DNA from: Narthecium ossifragum
Lineage: Eukaryota; Streptophyta; Magnoliopsida; Dioscoreales; Nartheciaceae
DNA: 64,000 bases
Assembly: GCA_963920575.1 (NCBI GenBank)
Contig: OY986969.1
Coordinates: forward strand, 26,327,434-26,391,433
Direction of reading: 5' to 3'
A program made the translations under genes and the position numbers. The notes beneath the pieces were generated by a model. It was not told where the DNA came from, searched no databases, and saw only the letters and a list, made by a program, of their open reading frames with translations. Below, piece after piece: positions 51,433-62,971 of the stretch. Position 1 is the stretch's first letter, and each line of letters begins with the position of its first letter.

Positions 51433-54400
51433 ATGTCGCACCCTGCTCGCCTTCCCCCGAGGTGCCCATTTCAAAACAAGAGTCCGATTGCTCGAACGTT
51501 AAGTGGCTCATCTCAAACCACACAAAGAGATGATGAATTGCAAGCGAGACACCGTAGATTTCCCTCCCAAGAGTCTTTTTTTGAAGAGCAACCCGCCTGG
51601 CTCGATAATCTGTTGAGTAATACAGAGGCAACTCCAAGTGGGCTACTGCTCAGGAGATCAGCGAGTGACTCAATGGCTGTTCTTCCGATAATCGATGTCT
51701 GGAATTCCACATTAAGCAGTGCAAGATCTGAAGAGCCAATGGATGGCACTGAAGCTAGTGGTGGGTTTGATGATGGATATGTGTATGGTCCTAACTCCCC
51801 TAGGCAAAAGAGTAAACTAACCCATTCAGAAAGCTCGATGGTGTCTGCTGTGTTGGAGAGTGTTCCTCAGAACCCCTTACAGTTCTTGGTTGCTGATTTA
51901 CCCACTGCCTCTAAAGCTAATGAGTCAGAGTTGAATGAAGAAGTGCATGGGGCAGCAGGTGATGTTTCCGAGAAGATTTCAAGGAGGTAATAAATTCTTT
52001 TTTTTTGCGATTCTGCAGCGAATTTATCCACCTTAGCTTGGCTGGTAGTTTTATTACAATGATAGCTTTTCAAAGAATTGGGCGTGTTTGTGAATTGTGC
52101 TTCTATTTTTACTCATCAATCACATCATTTTAAAAATACAAAAGTTAATAGGCTAGCTAATTTTTGTTCTAGATATGTAGTGCCCAAAACCTGAATTAGA
52201 GCTCACGGAAAAACTTTGTGATGCATTAACATGATGGATATATCAATAGGTGGAATTCATTTGTTAACTGATGAGAGAGGTGTTTGTAGCCAGTAGCCAC
52301 TTCTTTCAGTGCTTGTTAGATGGTTGTATGCAGCGTAGTTTCTTCAAGACTATATCATTGTTGTTAAATTAGGAGCTTATAACTTGAGGTGCCTGCTCTG
52401 GTAACTTTTTACATCATTGATATCTTCAAGTCAAGAACATGAGAGGTTCTTGCGAGGAGCTTTCCGAACCTTGATATTAAGATGCTTTAAGTGCTGAGAA
52501 GTTTTCCCTGAAATGATGTTCACTGTCTTTTAGTAACTAGGACTTCCCTTATTGCTACCAGACATGTTTCGTGGATGGCTGCCTTATTCTTTTGGTTTCC
52601 TAGGTGAAATCATTCACCCCACCCCACATCCATGGGAATAAAACAAGAGTCGTTTATACCACATCTCCAACTTATGGCTCCTTGAATTTTTGGTCTAGCT
52701 TGTTTAATAGAATCTCGAAAAACTGGAAAATGAGGACAGCATAATTCCAAAACTACCGGATGTTATAATCGAAAATTTGTAGATAAGACATTTTATAAGC
52801 ACGGCAATCATAGGTTGTCCCACTTCCCAAGTCTTGTTACTTCTGATGTCTATCATGGAAGTGATGCTTTATGTATCTTGGCACAAAGGGCACATTACTC
52901 GTAGTACTCATAACATGTTTAAGGACATGAGTTTTATGAAGTGTGCAACACAAATGTCGTGCTTTATAGGGAAAAAAATTCCCAAAAATTGATTGTGGAT
53001 GGGCTAAGGCTATTTTAGAAAATTGGAGGCATATATTTGACAACTTCTTTTAGGGAAATCACTGCAGGCTGTTGTTGTAAACATTTCATGTTATAGTTCT
53101 GGCATCAAGACATTCTGGTACCGGATAGAATTCAGTTACTGACCTATCAATTCAGCTATTATCTGCTGGGCCCTGATTTCATATGGTTACTGAGGAGCAG
53201 GGCTACAATTTCCCACTCGGGCAAACATTGATTCAACGAAGGTTGTACTTAAACTCTACTGGATTACAAAGCTCACCAGACTGGCTCTTGTCCCCCTTTG
53301 CTGGTGTACTTGATTTAATTTGATTAAGGAAACGTATATACACAAGCAGAATCTAATATTGTGACCATTTTAACGCGTGGTACTCTGAAGCATTGTTGTG
53401 TGACTGGTGGTACTCCTGATATTGTTGTGTTGAGTAGGAAATTTGTACCCAAATAATGTTACTGATACCATGCAAATTGACTAGTTCATTGGGTTTTTAC
53501 ATGCCACATCACTCCAATATGAGTATCTCTTTGGTTTTTACGTTCTAGGTTTAGAATGAGGGATCATAAAGTTCTGATTTGAATTTCTAGAAATATTAAT
53601 ATCTTTTTCAAATTTGTTCCCATACCTCATCCATTAGTTTTTGTTTACTTGAAGCATGAAGTTAGATTATGTCTACTTTCGTATAATTTAAACCGATCTA
53701 GAGGAAACAATTGGTGACCACATTTTGGACTTAGTTTACAATTCTTTACCTTATGTGCAGACATTCAGGGCAGCGTTCAAGGGTTCGTAAGCTTCAGTAT
53801 ATTGCTGAACTTGAGAGAACTGTGGATATTTTTCAGGTATTCATAGAACTGCTGTTCTTTTTGTTCTTTTCTTTTACTTTTGAATTTCTTGACAGAAGGG
53901 TTTATGCAGACAATGGGATCTGACTTGCAAGCAAAAGTGACTTCTCTTGAGCAGCAGCATTATGCCTTGTATGTAGAAAACAAGAAGCTGAAATGGCTGC
54001 TTCTCAATCTTGCACACAAAAAAAGGATCAAGGATGGTGAGTAGACTTTTTGCTTTTGTCTCAAAAGGCATAAATAGGGTCATACTAGCACTTCGATAAA
54101 AGAACTCATCTTAAATGTTTTTGAAATAGGACAACATTCCATAGCATTTCCTGAGTCTCACGCTGCTTAGCAGGTCTTGACATCTTGTTAACTTCGTCTT
54201 TCATGCAAAAACTTTTTTTTACTTTTGAAGTGTACATTTTAGTTTTGGTCATCCCAATCGATTTTGACTTGAGGGCAATGGAGTTCATAAGCTGCTGTAT
54301 TTGCGGCCAGCATTCTGACATTGTTGTTTACAAGGCACTTTTTATGACGATTTTCATAATCTTAGGCAGACATGTTAAATCTTGCATGATCCAACCGCTC

Positions 54401-54867
54401 CCATGTCTTCCATCAGATACCCATGAATCATTGAAAGTTTCAGGTTTTTCTTTTTAGGAATTTTTACCGTGATGATAACCTTATGAGTGGTCTTTGCCTA
54501 CGTTCATTAACCAGAGTGAAAGCAAGCCATTTTTGTCAAAACTGAAGTCATCATCACATCTTGTTTGTAAATTTGAGTTCAAGGTTTGTTTTTTGTTACT
54601 GAATGTGTAGGTGAGCATCGATATCTGAAGACAGAAGTGGAAAGGCTGAAGGTGACTTGTGGGCGCCATAGAAGAAGCAAAAGTGCTTCATGTTACGAGA
54701 TCGGAGCAGCTCTCGAGGAGGATACTTTGATGCTGGACATGAAGCAGCTCAGTCTAGGTAGGAATGAAGAACAGCTGAGACATGGATTTGGAGGCTCTGG
54801 ACCTCACAATAGTAGCTTATCAACAGCTGCTTCAAGCTGCACGGACTGGTGTGGATACTCCAACTAA
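51433..54867 (+). CDS. bZIP family protein with an atypical basic region
   Basis: Four exons fit: 51433-51986, 53761-53836, 53910-54036 and 54611-54867, giving 337 residues with consistent phase. The first 183 residues are low-complexity regulatory sequence with motifs such as QPAWLDNLL and RRSASDS, seen in plant bZIPs related to the bZIP34/61 and VIP1 groups. The bZIP region spans about 184-265: [20 protein letters not shown], then heptad-spaced hydrophobic residues through [20 protein letters not shown] and beyond. The usual invariant asparagine of N-x7-R aligns with arginine 184, and the preceding N-terminal part of the basic region is acidic (GDVSEKIS), not Lys/Arg-rich. I recall this form from the At1g58110/At4g06598 type but could not check. 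It is probably nuclear; DNA binding may need a partner. Confidence 0.85.
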
Positions 54868-55515
54868 CATTGCTTGCTCAGCAGAGAAAGGCAAGGGGGG
54901 GATGATCCTGCCTGGCAAGTGTTTTAGAATGAAACAATAGTTGAAACTATTATCCATGTAGGTTTCTTTAAATTCCCCTTTTTAACACGAGTGCTCGTGT
55001 AAATCCTTGCACAGCAATAGAAAAGATGGGTCTTATAAGCACTTCTATTGGCGACAATTGGGTGACCAGGAGACTTGGCTTCTGACATTGTGAGCTTTGC
55101 TAAGTAGCGATCTAACAGAAACGATTTCATCAATGTTGATAGGTACGGAAGCATATACATTAGATTTTCATCCTTCACCTTTGACTGGCCCTGTTTCATG
55201 GATCAGTGATTCTCTAAAGTATCATCGATGATAATTAGGGTTGTTAATTTGGTTTGCAGTTTAATTATAGCTCGTTTCGTTATCAGCTTGAACTTGTGTT
55301 GGCATATTTATGCACTCAGATCGATATCAGCTTGATCCAGCTCAAATGTTCAAAATCGGTTTGTACAATAATTTCAGTATATTTCGAACATTTCCAAGAT
55401 TAAACAAAGTGGTAACGAGCCATGGGGCAGACCTATCAGTATTACAGAATTGTACACAGGACCAAAAGTGGGTCTCGACATCAGAACCAATTTGACCGTG
55501 AAATCTTTCAAATCA
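54868..55515. other. Region between the tail-to-tail bZIP and PPR genes
   Basis: 3' UTR of the bZIP gene and AT-rich DNA. No gene seen. Confidence 0.45.
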
Positions 55516-56475
55516 GGCTCCGTCCAATTTGACCTTCCCACCATAGACCCGGTTTGCCACGCGCTCGGCCACATCTAGCCTCCCATGCGCTCGGCACGCG
55601 CCCAACAACGCCCCCCAGAGCGCCTCATCGGGCTCCCCTTCCATCTCCCCAACCAACGCCTCCGCTTCCTCCACGTATCCCTTCCTCCCGAGCAAATCCA
55701 CCATGCATGTGTAATGCTCCACCGTCGGCCCAGCCCCCGGCCCAAAATCCCCCGCCCGCATCCTGGTAAACACCTCGCGCCCTCTCTCAACAAACCCCCC
55801 TCGCGCGCACGCCGCCAGCACGGCCGTCACCGCAGGCGGATCCACCGGCGCCGCCAGGCGATCGAACAAATCCACGGCCTCCGCGTGATGGCCGTGGGAG
55901 CCCAGGGCACTGATCATCGCAGTCCACGTGGATAGGGCGGCGGTGGCGTCGGCTAGCGCGCGGTCGAACAGGTGGCGGGCGGAGGGGAGGTCGGCGCACT
56001 TGGAGTACATGGAGATGAGAGAGGTGGGGATCTGGTGGGAGAGGCCTCGGGCAATGGCGGCGGCGTGGAGGGAACAGCCGAGGGGGAGAGATGGGAGGGA
56101 GGCGGCGGCGCGGAGGGCAGGTGGGAGGGATAGGAGAGACAGGGGATGGCCACGGCGGAGCATTAGGTGGAGGACGAAAAGAGCCTGGAGAGGATGGGAG
56201 AGGGCGGCGTGGGAGCGGAGTAGAGAGTTGAAGAGGAAAGCCGGACGACGGGCGGCGGAGGAGAGGAGGAGGTGGGCGGAAGTGGGGACGCGGCAGCGAG
56301 CGTAGGCGGAGCATAGCTTGGAGTGGAGGAAGGCGTGGGAGGAGAGGCCGGCGGTGAGGAGGCGAGCGTGGGCGCGGAGGAGAGCAGGGAGGTCTTTGGC
56401 GGCGGAGATGGCGTCGAGGAGCGAGGCGTAGAAGGGGACGTTTCGAGGAGGGGTTCCGGAGACGGGGCTTGCCAT
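55516..56475 (-). CDS. Short intronless PPR (PLS-class) protein
   Basis: Pentatricopeptide repeat protein. PLS-class members bind organelle RNA, mostly in mitochondria or plastids, often for C-to-U editing. One exon of 320 residues, very GC-rich. Repeats are visible: LLRAHARLLTAGLSSHAFLH, HAAAIARGLSHQIPTSLISM (MYSKC follows), LSTWTAMISALGSHGHHAEA, and EHYTCMVDLLGRKGYVEEAE. The start of an E motif follows (EPDEALWGALLGACRAHGRL). The protein stops soon after AERVANRVYG, where family members usually continue through the rest of E, E+ or DYW. So it is either a short E-less editing cofactor or a truncated gene. The single upstream ATG at 56475 is in good context (GCAATGGCA). Confidence 0.85.
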
Positions 56476-56665
56476 TGCTTCTAACTGATCGATTCTAGTC
56501 GAGTTTTGTTTGGGCCGGCTACGCTCGCTACGAGTTCAATTCCAACTACCATGACCGGACCCGCTCGTCTACGTGGATCGAGTCCATACTAACATAGTAA
56601 CATAGACTGATAGACCTAACCTAAAAGTTGTACAAATAGAGAAGTGCATGGAAGGGTTTATAACT

Positions 56666-57765
56666 CACTACAAGAAATCCCATATTTTTTTACTAATATA
56701 TTGGTCATAGTATCTTTAATTTTAGTCGCTAAATCCTTTTATGACTAATAAATGTTGGTCGCAGCCTTGGTCGCAGAATTCTAGTCGTCTAAAGTTCGCC
56801 GCGACCAATGATATGTTGGTCGTACAAAAGATCCATTTTGACGACTCTAATTGTCTCCGTCACAATTGTTGAAACGTTTGGTGACTAACTATTTGGTCAC
56901 CGCGATAGTCACGTTATATTTCGTTGGTCACAACAAGTGGCAATTTTGAGACGAAACAAACATGTTTTAGTGACTACTACATTAGTCGCCAAAAAACATC
57001 ATTTATATTGACCGCTGCATTTAGTCACCACAACCGGCCCTTACGTTGACCAACGAGTATAGTCACAACAACCTGTGACCAAAGGCGACCAATGTTGCTA
57101 GTTACAAAAGCATGTCACCTAAGGCAACTAAGACATTTAGTCAGAAAAAGTCTCTACTTATGACGACCAATACGTTTAGTCACAACATATCACTACCTAT
57201 GACGACCATTGTTGTTAGTCACAAACGCATGTTACTTAATGCAACCAACATATTTAGCCACAACATACCGTCATTTATGACAACCAATGCGTTTGGTCAC
57301 TATAAAACCATCATTTATGGTGACCAATGCTTCACATATTTGCGCAACCAATTTTTATAGGTCACAGAAGGCCAATTTAATACAATTATGATGAATAATA
57401 ATTAGTCACTAAAAAAGTTTTTAAATAGAGAGATTTGTTTTAATAACCGTCATGTTCGTCACAAATGATTATTGTGCGATTACATAAATTGATCACAAAA
57501 GATATTTAATTTAATTTTTTTAACAAAATATAATGGACAATGACAAATTAAATTTTTGAATATACATTATAATCACCAAATGCTCATTGCCATAGAATTG
57601 AAGAATATTCATCCAAAAATGTTTTCATAAAACAATACAAAAATGTGTCCACAAATAGGCCATATTAAAGTCTCAAAGAAATGTTAAAAACCAGTACAAA
57701 AAAAATAAAATAAACTCCATCCACTGCTACTGCATATAGTTGAAAGTTTCTGCAAGGAAAACATA
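56666..57765. repeat. Left inverted arm of the CACTA element
   Basis: The arm holds the CACTA terminus, subterminal repeats and the 3' end of the element's gene. Its inner part (about 57480-57765) is the inverted counterpart of about 61836-62130. For example, GAAACTTTCAACTATATGCA in complement matches GAAACTTTTAAGGATGGACT loosely, and GGACAATGACAAATTAAATT matches the complement of 62063-62082 closely. Confidence 0.75.
57060..57340. repeat. Subterminal tandem array in the CACTA arm
   Basis: Five or so degenerate units of roughly 55-65 bases, each with ATGACGACCAAT or a variant followed by TTTAGTCACAACAT or a variant. Such arrays are the usual binding sites for the element-encoded TNPA/TNP1-type protein. 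Confidence 0.65.
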
Positions 57766-57855
57766 AAAAAATATGTGACTTAAAACATTTTGGATAATAA
57801 AAAAGAAAGAATATAATATTGAGTTAAAAATATCATACCTCATTAAATGAGGAAC

Positions 57856-59605
57856 TCAAGACTGTCTATTGTCCATATGCTCGACGATTGACTCCATTAA
57901 TTTTTCTAATCGATCAGTTTTTTCAGTCAAAGTCTGCACCTCCTTAGTCAATTCAACTACTCGTGTTTCAGCTGCATCAGCTCGTTTCTCTGCTTGATCC
58001 AATTGCATACAGGCATGTTGTCCCCCGTTAGTCAATGAACTTGGCTTCACACCGTGCCCAAGACCAGGTACATACCCTGGGGTCCTGCCAAGTACTTTCT
58101 CACATATTTTATCATCAGTCAGTTGTTGACCTCCTTCTGACACTGGCTGAGTCTTGAAGGTAATCATTTGCAGCTACAAATATTATAAGTATAAGCAATT
58201 TGCATTGGTATAAATTAAACTATGCATAAGAATTAAACAAAGAAGCAAATAAAAAAAGACTTACATAATTCTCTGCAACTTGTTTCGAAGTCCAAGTCCC
58301 ATCCTTACAATGTGTCTTCTTGTAGAATTCAACCCTTCCAATCTCAAATTCTCGCTAATCAACATTACAATATTATAATATATTAGAACATGTAACAAAA
58401 AAGTTCAAGTCTTACAACATTGTTATTAATAATAGGCTATTATACCAACTCTCCGCGTCGTATAAAAGACTTGGATCCCGAACAATGAAGAACTTTCAGC
58501 TTGGATCGATTTTCTTTACTTGTCTTGCTCCTAGCCTGCAATAAATTAGTATAATCAACCATTTGTTTCCTAGAAAGTGTAGCTAGAAATGCAAATAAAA
58601 AATCACACTATATCAGCATTAAGTCGCTATTTGAAAATTAGCCAATGCACTGCAAATCTTTTTTAACTATAACTCTATGCAACTCAGATAACTGAACTAC
58701 TAAAAGAAATCTCCACGGCAACAAATTATTATAAATATAGTAATCCAACTTCACGCTATTAAGATATTTTATAACCCAACTAAATATGCATTATACCTGA
58801 AACTTTTCAGACATTACGTAATCACATAAAGTGTTCCAATCATCATGTCGTATGTCTGAGTAAGGGTGCTTACGTGCCTCATCGATCGATTCAAATGACC
58901 TTATGCGTTTATACAATTTATGTCGATAATTGGAGTAGCATCCACCAAGCATGCGATCGATGACTTCTTTAACGTGTTTATCATGCAAGTCTAAGTCGAA
59001 CTCATCCTAAAAAAATAGAAAACAATTTCAAACTCTCCAATAGAAAACTTTAATGAAAACCGATGAATATACAAAAATATTGTCACTTATGCCAAGTAGT
59101 ACAAACATTGGTTCTTTAGCATCATCTGTCACATCCCTCCATTTAGGCGCACTTAAAGGAGCAAATAATCGGCAACCAACACCCACTTCGGATGTGAAAG
59201 TGCCAGCGTCCTTACCAACTGGGCCCCACTTGTCTGCCGGAATATGTACATCGCGTATTTTCCGTCAGTTCTTAACTTCTTTTGTATTGCAATGCCTCGT
59301 GATAAGCCTCGTTTTCTTCTAATAGTAGTAGAATTTGAGGCTATAGGACAGATAAATATTAAGCAAATTAAACAAGACAAAAAGAGTTATCAGTATAGGA
59401 GGAGCTAGACATCAACTAGACTATTGAAATAGATGAAATAACTGTTGGTGAGAAGAAAAGCTTTCATACCTAAGTGGTTATCAGCAGTAGGTACAAGAGA
59501 TTCTTGAGGTGAAGAATTTGTCAATAGCGATGGTGAGGCAAGAGTTGACGAGTCAGTCGATGCCAAATTATTAGAACTGTGATGTGGTCGACGTCCGGGT
59601 GCCAT
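57856..59605 (-). CDS. Ptta/En-Spm-type transposon protein gene, probably defective
   Basis: Minus-strand coding blocks of the plant transposase family Ptta/En-Spm (Pfam Transposase_24 type), an accessory DNA-binding protein of CACTA elements. Blocks are about 59605-59470 (MAPGRRPHHSSNN, the usual start), about 59310-59120 (IAIQKKLRTDGKYAM, then IPADKWGPVGKDAGTFTSEV), 58988-58791 (HDKHVKEVIDRMLGGCYSNY, WNTLCDYVMSEKFQ), about 58538-58455 (KVLHCSGSKSFIRRGE), about 58360-58266 (REFEIGRVEFYKKTHCKDGT region) and 58167-57856 (ICEKVLGRTPGYVPGLGHGV followed by a coiled coil). Between KYAM and IPADKWG the reading frame changes, so at least one frameshift is present. Exon limits are approximate. Confidence 0.7.
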
Positions 59606-59839
59606 GTTCTAGACCAAGCTGTATATTTAGCATACATCCATTCACAAATACATAGATTTAGACATACTAACGGTGGTAATTAAAAAAATGATCAAAGCTA
59701 CATGCTCTTTGTAGGGCTCTCAACATCAACAGAAAGATGTTCATAATATGGTTTTCGATCATTATAGAAAACAAAATTTCTTTCTAACAAGATAAGTAAG
59801 AAAGCAGCCAGTCCATGGTTTTCAATCTCTATCTGAACA

Positions 59840-60260
59840 TATGAATTCATGCTAAAAAAAGAAAATTATATTCCTGTTGATGTCTCGCTAAAGGTTCCTT
59901 GTTGTTTTCTGCAGTTAAAGGAAAAAAAAACATCAATAGCATCCGGGGTTCATAGCAAGCCTAAACATGTTGAAACAAAGAAGGCTCATACTCATGAAGA
60001 CCCACTAGTATCTGTGAAGGCCTACTTGAACATTGGAAAGTGTATGTACTTCTGAAACTAGACATGTTGATACTGAGAAAGTGGAGATGGCAATTTCTTA
60101 TGGAAACTAATGAAATTGCTGGGTTGCCTGATAAGAAGATGGAGAAGATGAAAACATTGGAAACAGAGGAAACAACGGAAGCAAAAGAAAACATTGTTGG
60201 GTTGCCTGATAAGAACATTGGAAAGTCTATCTTTGTTCTAAATGTCTGCTAACTTTGATA
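59840..60260 (+). other. Unassigned coding-like segment inside the CACTA element
   Basis: Two overlapping plus-strand frames (59849-60055 and 60040-60252) rich in Lys and Glu. GGGTTGCCTGATAAGAA occurs at 60120 and again at 60198, giving the peptide GLPDK twice in one frame, and AACATTGGAAAGT also occurs twice (60030 and 60214). This may be a captured host gene fragment or the element's own second gene. I recognise no family. Confidence 0.3.
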
Positions 60261-60802
60261 TAGGGGTTACAAAGCAAAAGAAAATAAAAACGACGGAAGA
60301 AACAGAGGAAACAGGGGAAGAAATAGAGAAAACAGACCAAATACTCAGACCACCTAACTCAGAAGACTACCGACCATCTCTTGCATTTCTATGAACATGA
60401 AACCTAAAACTTCTACAAAGAGAACAAAGATGAAAGAGATGGATAAGGCATGGAGACTCACGAATGGATGATGCCTTGAAGAGATCACCTTGTGCAAGAA
60501 AGAGATCACGGCCGACGTCGGAGATCAAAGCTGCCGCTCGGAGGGGATAGGTAGTGATCGCTCCTATCCTCGTCGATTGCTGGATGCCTTGTGCCCGACC
60601 TCATCTATTGAGATCACAATCGCGATAATTTAGGGACTAATTAGTGCGTGGGAGCTATGAAAAATTTAAATGAAAAGAAGCACGCATGCTCTGTTTGGCG
60701 CGAACGGGATGGGTGGAATCAATCACGATCACGTTGTTGATCACGATCCATCGATCGCGGTTCCAGTTTCTGGGTACGGTGGCGTCCACTTCACCGTTCT
60801 GA

Positions 60803-61596
60803 ACTGCGGACGAGTGTGATTTTTGAGTTAATCCTATTGGAGCACGAGAGAGAGAGATCAAGTTGTATATTTTTGTTAATTAGAAATGCTCTTTAGTAAC
60901 TGTTTAGAAATATTTCCTTAATATTCATTTCTAATATTTTGAAACATTTTCTTAAAATTAATAAATAAAAACATAAAGCATACGAAAAAGATTTATCGAG
61001 CCTTAACGAGCCGAGCTTGATCGTGACTACACTTGTTCAAACTCTAGTGGAAATTAATTTCGAACCAAAGAAGAGTGATCAAGCTTGGCTTATTTTGATT
61101 CGAGCCGAACTTGATTCTGGGTATTATCGAGTTGAGCTCTTAAGCCGATCATTTATTTTGACAGCCCACTCATGAAGAGAACTGTAATCGAGCTCAGCCG
61201 AGCCAAGCTTTGGCTTGCTTGAGCTCGAGCAAGAGCTTTAGTCAAGCCTCAAAGCTCAGCTTGAGCTCAGCTCGTAATAGAGAATTTGGCTAGAGCTCAC
61301 TTAAAAGCCGAGCTTTCGAGCCTAGTCAAGGCTACACACACACACTATATATATATATATGATTTTATTGTTTTAAAAAACTTACTGCGGACGAGCGTGA
61401 TGATTTGAGTTAATCCTGTTGGAGCACGAGAGAGAGAGAGATCAAGCTGTATATTTATGTTAGAAGTGCTCTTTAGTAATTGTTTAGAAATATTTCCTTA
61501 ATATTCATTTCTATTATTTTGAAACATTTTCTTAAAATTAATAAATAAAAATATAAAGCATACGAAAAAGATTTATCGAGTCTTAACGAGCCGAGC
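60803..61596. repeat. Pair of direct repeats inside the CACTA element
   Basis: 60803-61016 and 61384-61596 are nearly the same sequence of about 213 bases. Both start ACTGCGGACGAG, contain GGAGCACGAGAGAGAGAGA, and end TTAACGAGCCGAGC. The 367 bases between them are rich in GAGC/GCTC words (CGAGCTCAGCCGAGCCAAGC type). The arrangement fits a tandem duplication or a nested insertion bounded by long repeats. Confidence 0.8.
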
Positions 61597-61835
61597 AGTA
61601 ATGCTGTGATAGGGTTGTGATGATATTCTTTGTATATTATAATGATGATATTCGAGATAAAGTTAGTTGATATATAGTTACATGATTACTTGGCTAGCTA
61701 GCAGTAATGATGTACATGAATTCTAGTTAAGTTTACAATGATGTAGTAAAGTTAGTTGGTATCATTCTCTTTGATTTTGTGTATTTCAATCTTATTTCCT
61801 ATGTTTTAATTTTTAAGTATTATTTTTTGGTTTTT

Positions 61836-62968
61836 TTTTCTTGTAGAAACTTTTAAGGATGGACTATTATATATGCAACAACAGCAGTAGATGGACTTTA
61901 TTAATTTTTTTTTCTTTCTCCTAGTTTTTTACATTTCTTTGAGACTTTAATATGGCCTATATGTAGACACATTTTTGTATTGTTTTTGAAAACCTTTTTG
62001 GAAGAATATTATTTAATTTTATGGCAATGAACATTTGGTGATTATAATGTGTTCTAGAATTTAGTTTGTCATTGTCCATTATATTTTATCAAAAAATTAA
62101 ATACAATATCTTTTGTGATCAATTTTTGTAATCTCACAAGCTTAACTTGTTTAGGTCGTTTTACTAATTAGACATGCCTTATGGGGTAAATGTTATTGGA
62201 AACGAAATAACTTGTGTTGTCTTTTAGACCATTAAATGATCATGTTTTTTGCATTCCATCAATTTAATTAAAGATTAATAATTAAAACTGGCAGCAATAA
62301 AGCTGAAAAAATCATATTTTACTTTGACTTCTGTAATGTGCAAAAACCTTTAGTCGCTAAAGATATATAATTCTGTAATTAACATAATTAGTCATAAAAT
62401 CATTAGAAAGAAAACCTATCATGATCAGTTACAGATTGGTCACAGAAACAACAATATTATTGTCACAAATACTTTTACCATTGGCTAAAACATTTTAGCG
62501 ATGATTATTGGATTAGTTATTGCCAAACTGGTTTTGGTAACGATTGACTTTGGTCGCCCATACTCTTTTCATTCATTGCCAAGCAGTGAGTGATTATTTT
62601 GTGACGGTCTTAACTTGGTTACAAACAGTTGGTCACAATAAGTATACTATTGAAATTTCAGATATTTATTGTAACGAAACTTTGGTCACTAGAAAGTATA
62701 CTATTGCAATCAACGTTGTTAATCACAACAATTCTAAATTACCAAGTTTATGGTGACCAATTCCAAATCTATCACGCAAACTATATTTGTTAGGTCACAA
62801 GAGCTTTTGCCTAGATCAAAAGGTAGTTTTGACGACGATATTTTTATGATCGCAAATGCACCCCTCGTCCATATTGAGTGATTAAAACTTTTGTTAGTCG
62901 TCTATAAATAATGTTTAGCGGCTACCATCGCTTGATTGCAAAAAAAAAAACTCACATTTCATACTGTG
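61836..62968. repeat. Right inverted arm of the CACTA element
   Basis: Inverted, diverged counterpart of 56666-57765, including the short 3' exon region of the Ptta-type gene (TTCTTGTAGAAACTTTTAAG at 61838-61857) and GGTCAC/TTAGTCGC subterminal words near 62345-62960. Because it carries the gene's 3' end in reverse orientation, it is more than an ordinary terminal inverted repeat. Confidence 0.7.
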
Positions 62969-62971
62969 ACT

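Larger units (their letters stand above)
56666..62968. mobile_element. CACTA (En/Spm) type transposon with long inverted arms
   Basis: The left end is CACTACAAGAAAT, a standard CACTA terminus, at 56666. The right end at 62968 reads, in reverse complement, CACAGTATGAAAT, a degraded partner matching 9 of 13 bases. Both are flanked by ACT (56663-56665 and 62969-62971), the 3-base target duplication expected of the family. Inside are subterminal repeats rich in TTGGTCAC/TTAGTCGC, a Ptta/En-Spm-type gene (minus strand, 57856-59605), and unrelated repeats. No TNP2-type transposase was recognised, so the element is probably not autonomous. The weak right terminus leaves that border less certain. Confidence 0.75.

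Noticed and set aside
55554..56314. Several ORFs of 60-175 codons overlapping the PPR gene
   Set aside because: They are shadows of the GC-rich PPR reading frame in other phases.
57060..57340. Regular repeats that could be mistaken for a CRISPR array
   Set aside because: This is plant nuclear DNA, the units are degenerate throughout with no repeat-spacer pattern, and they lie in a CACTA subterminal region.
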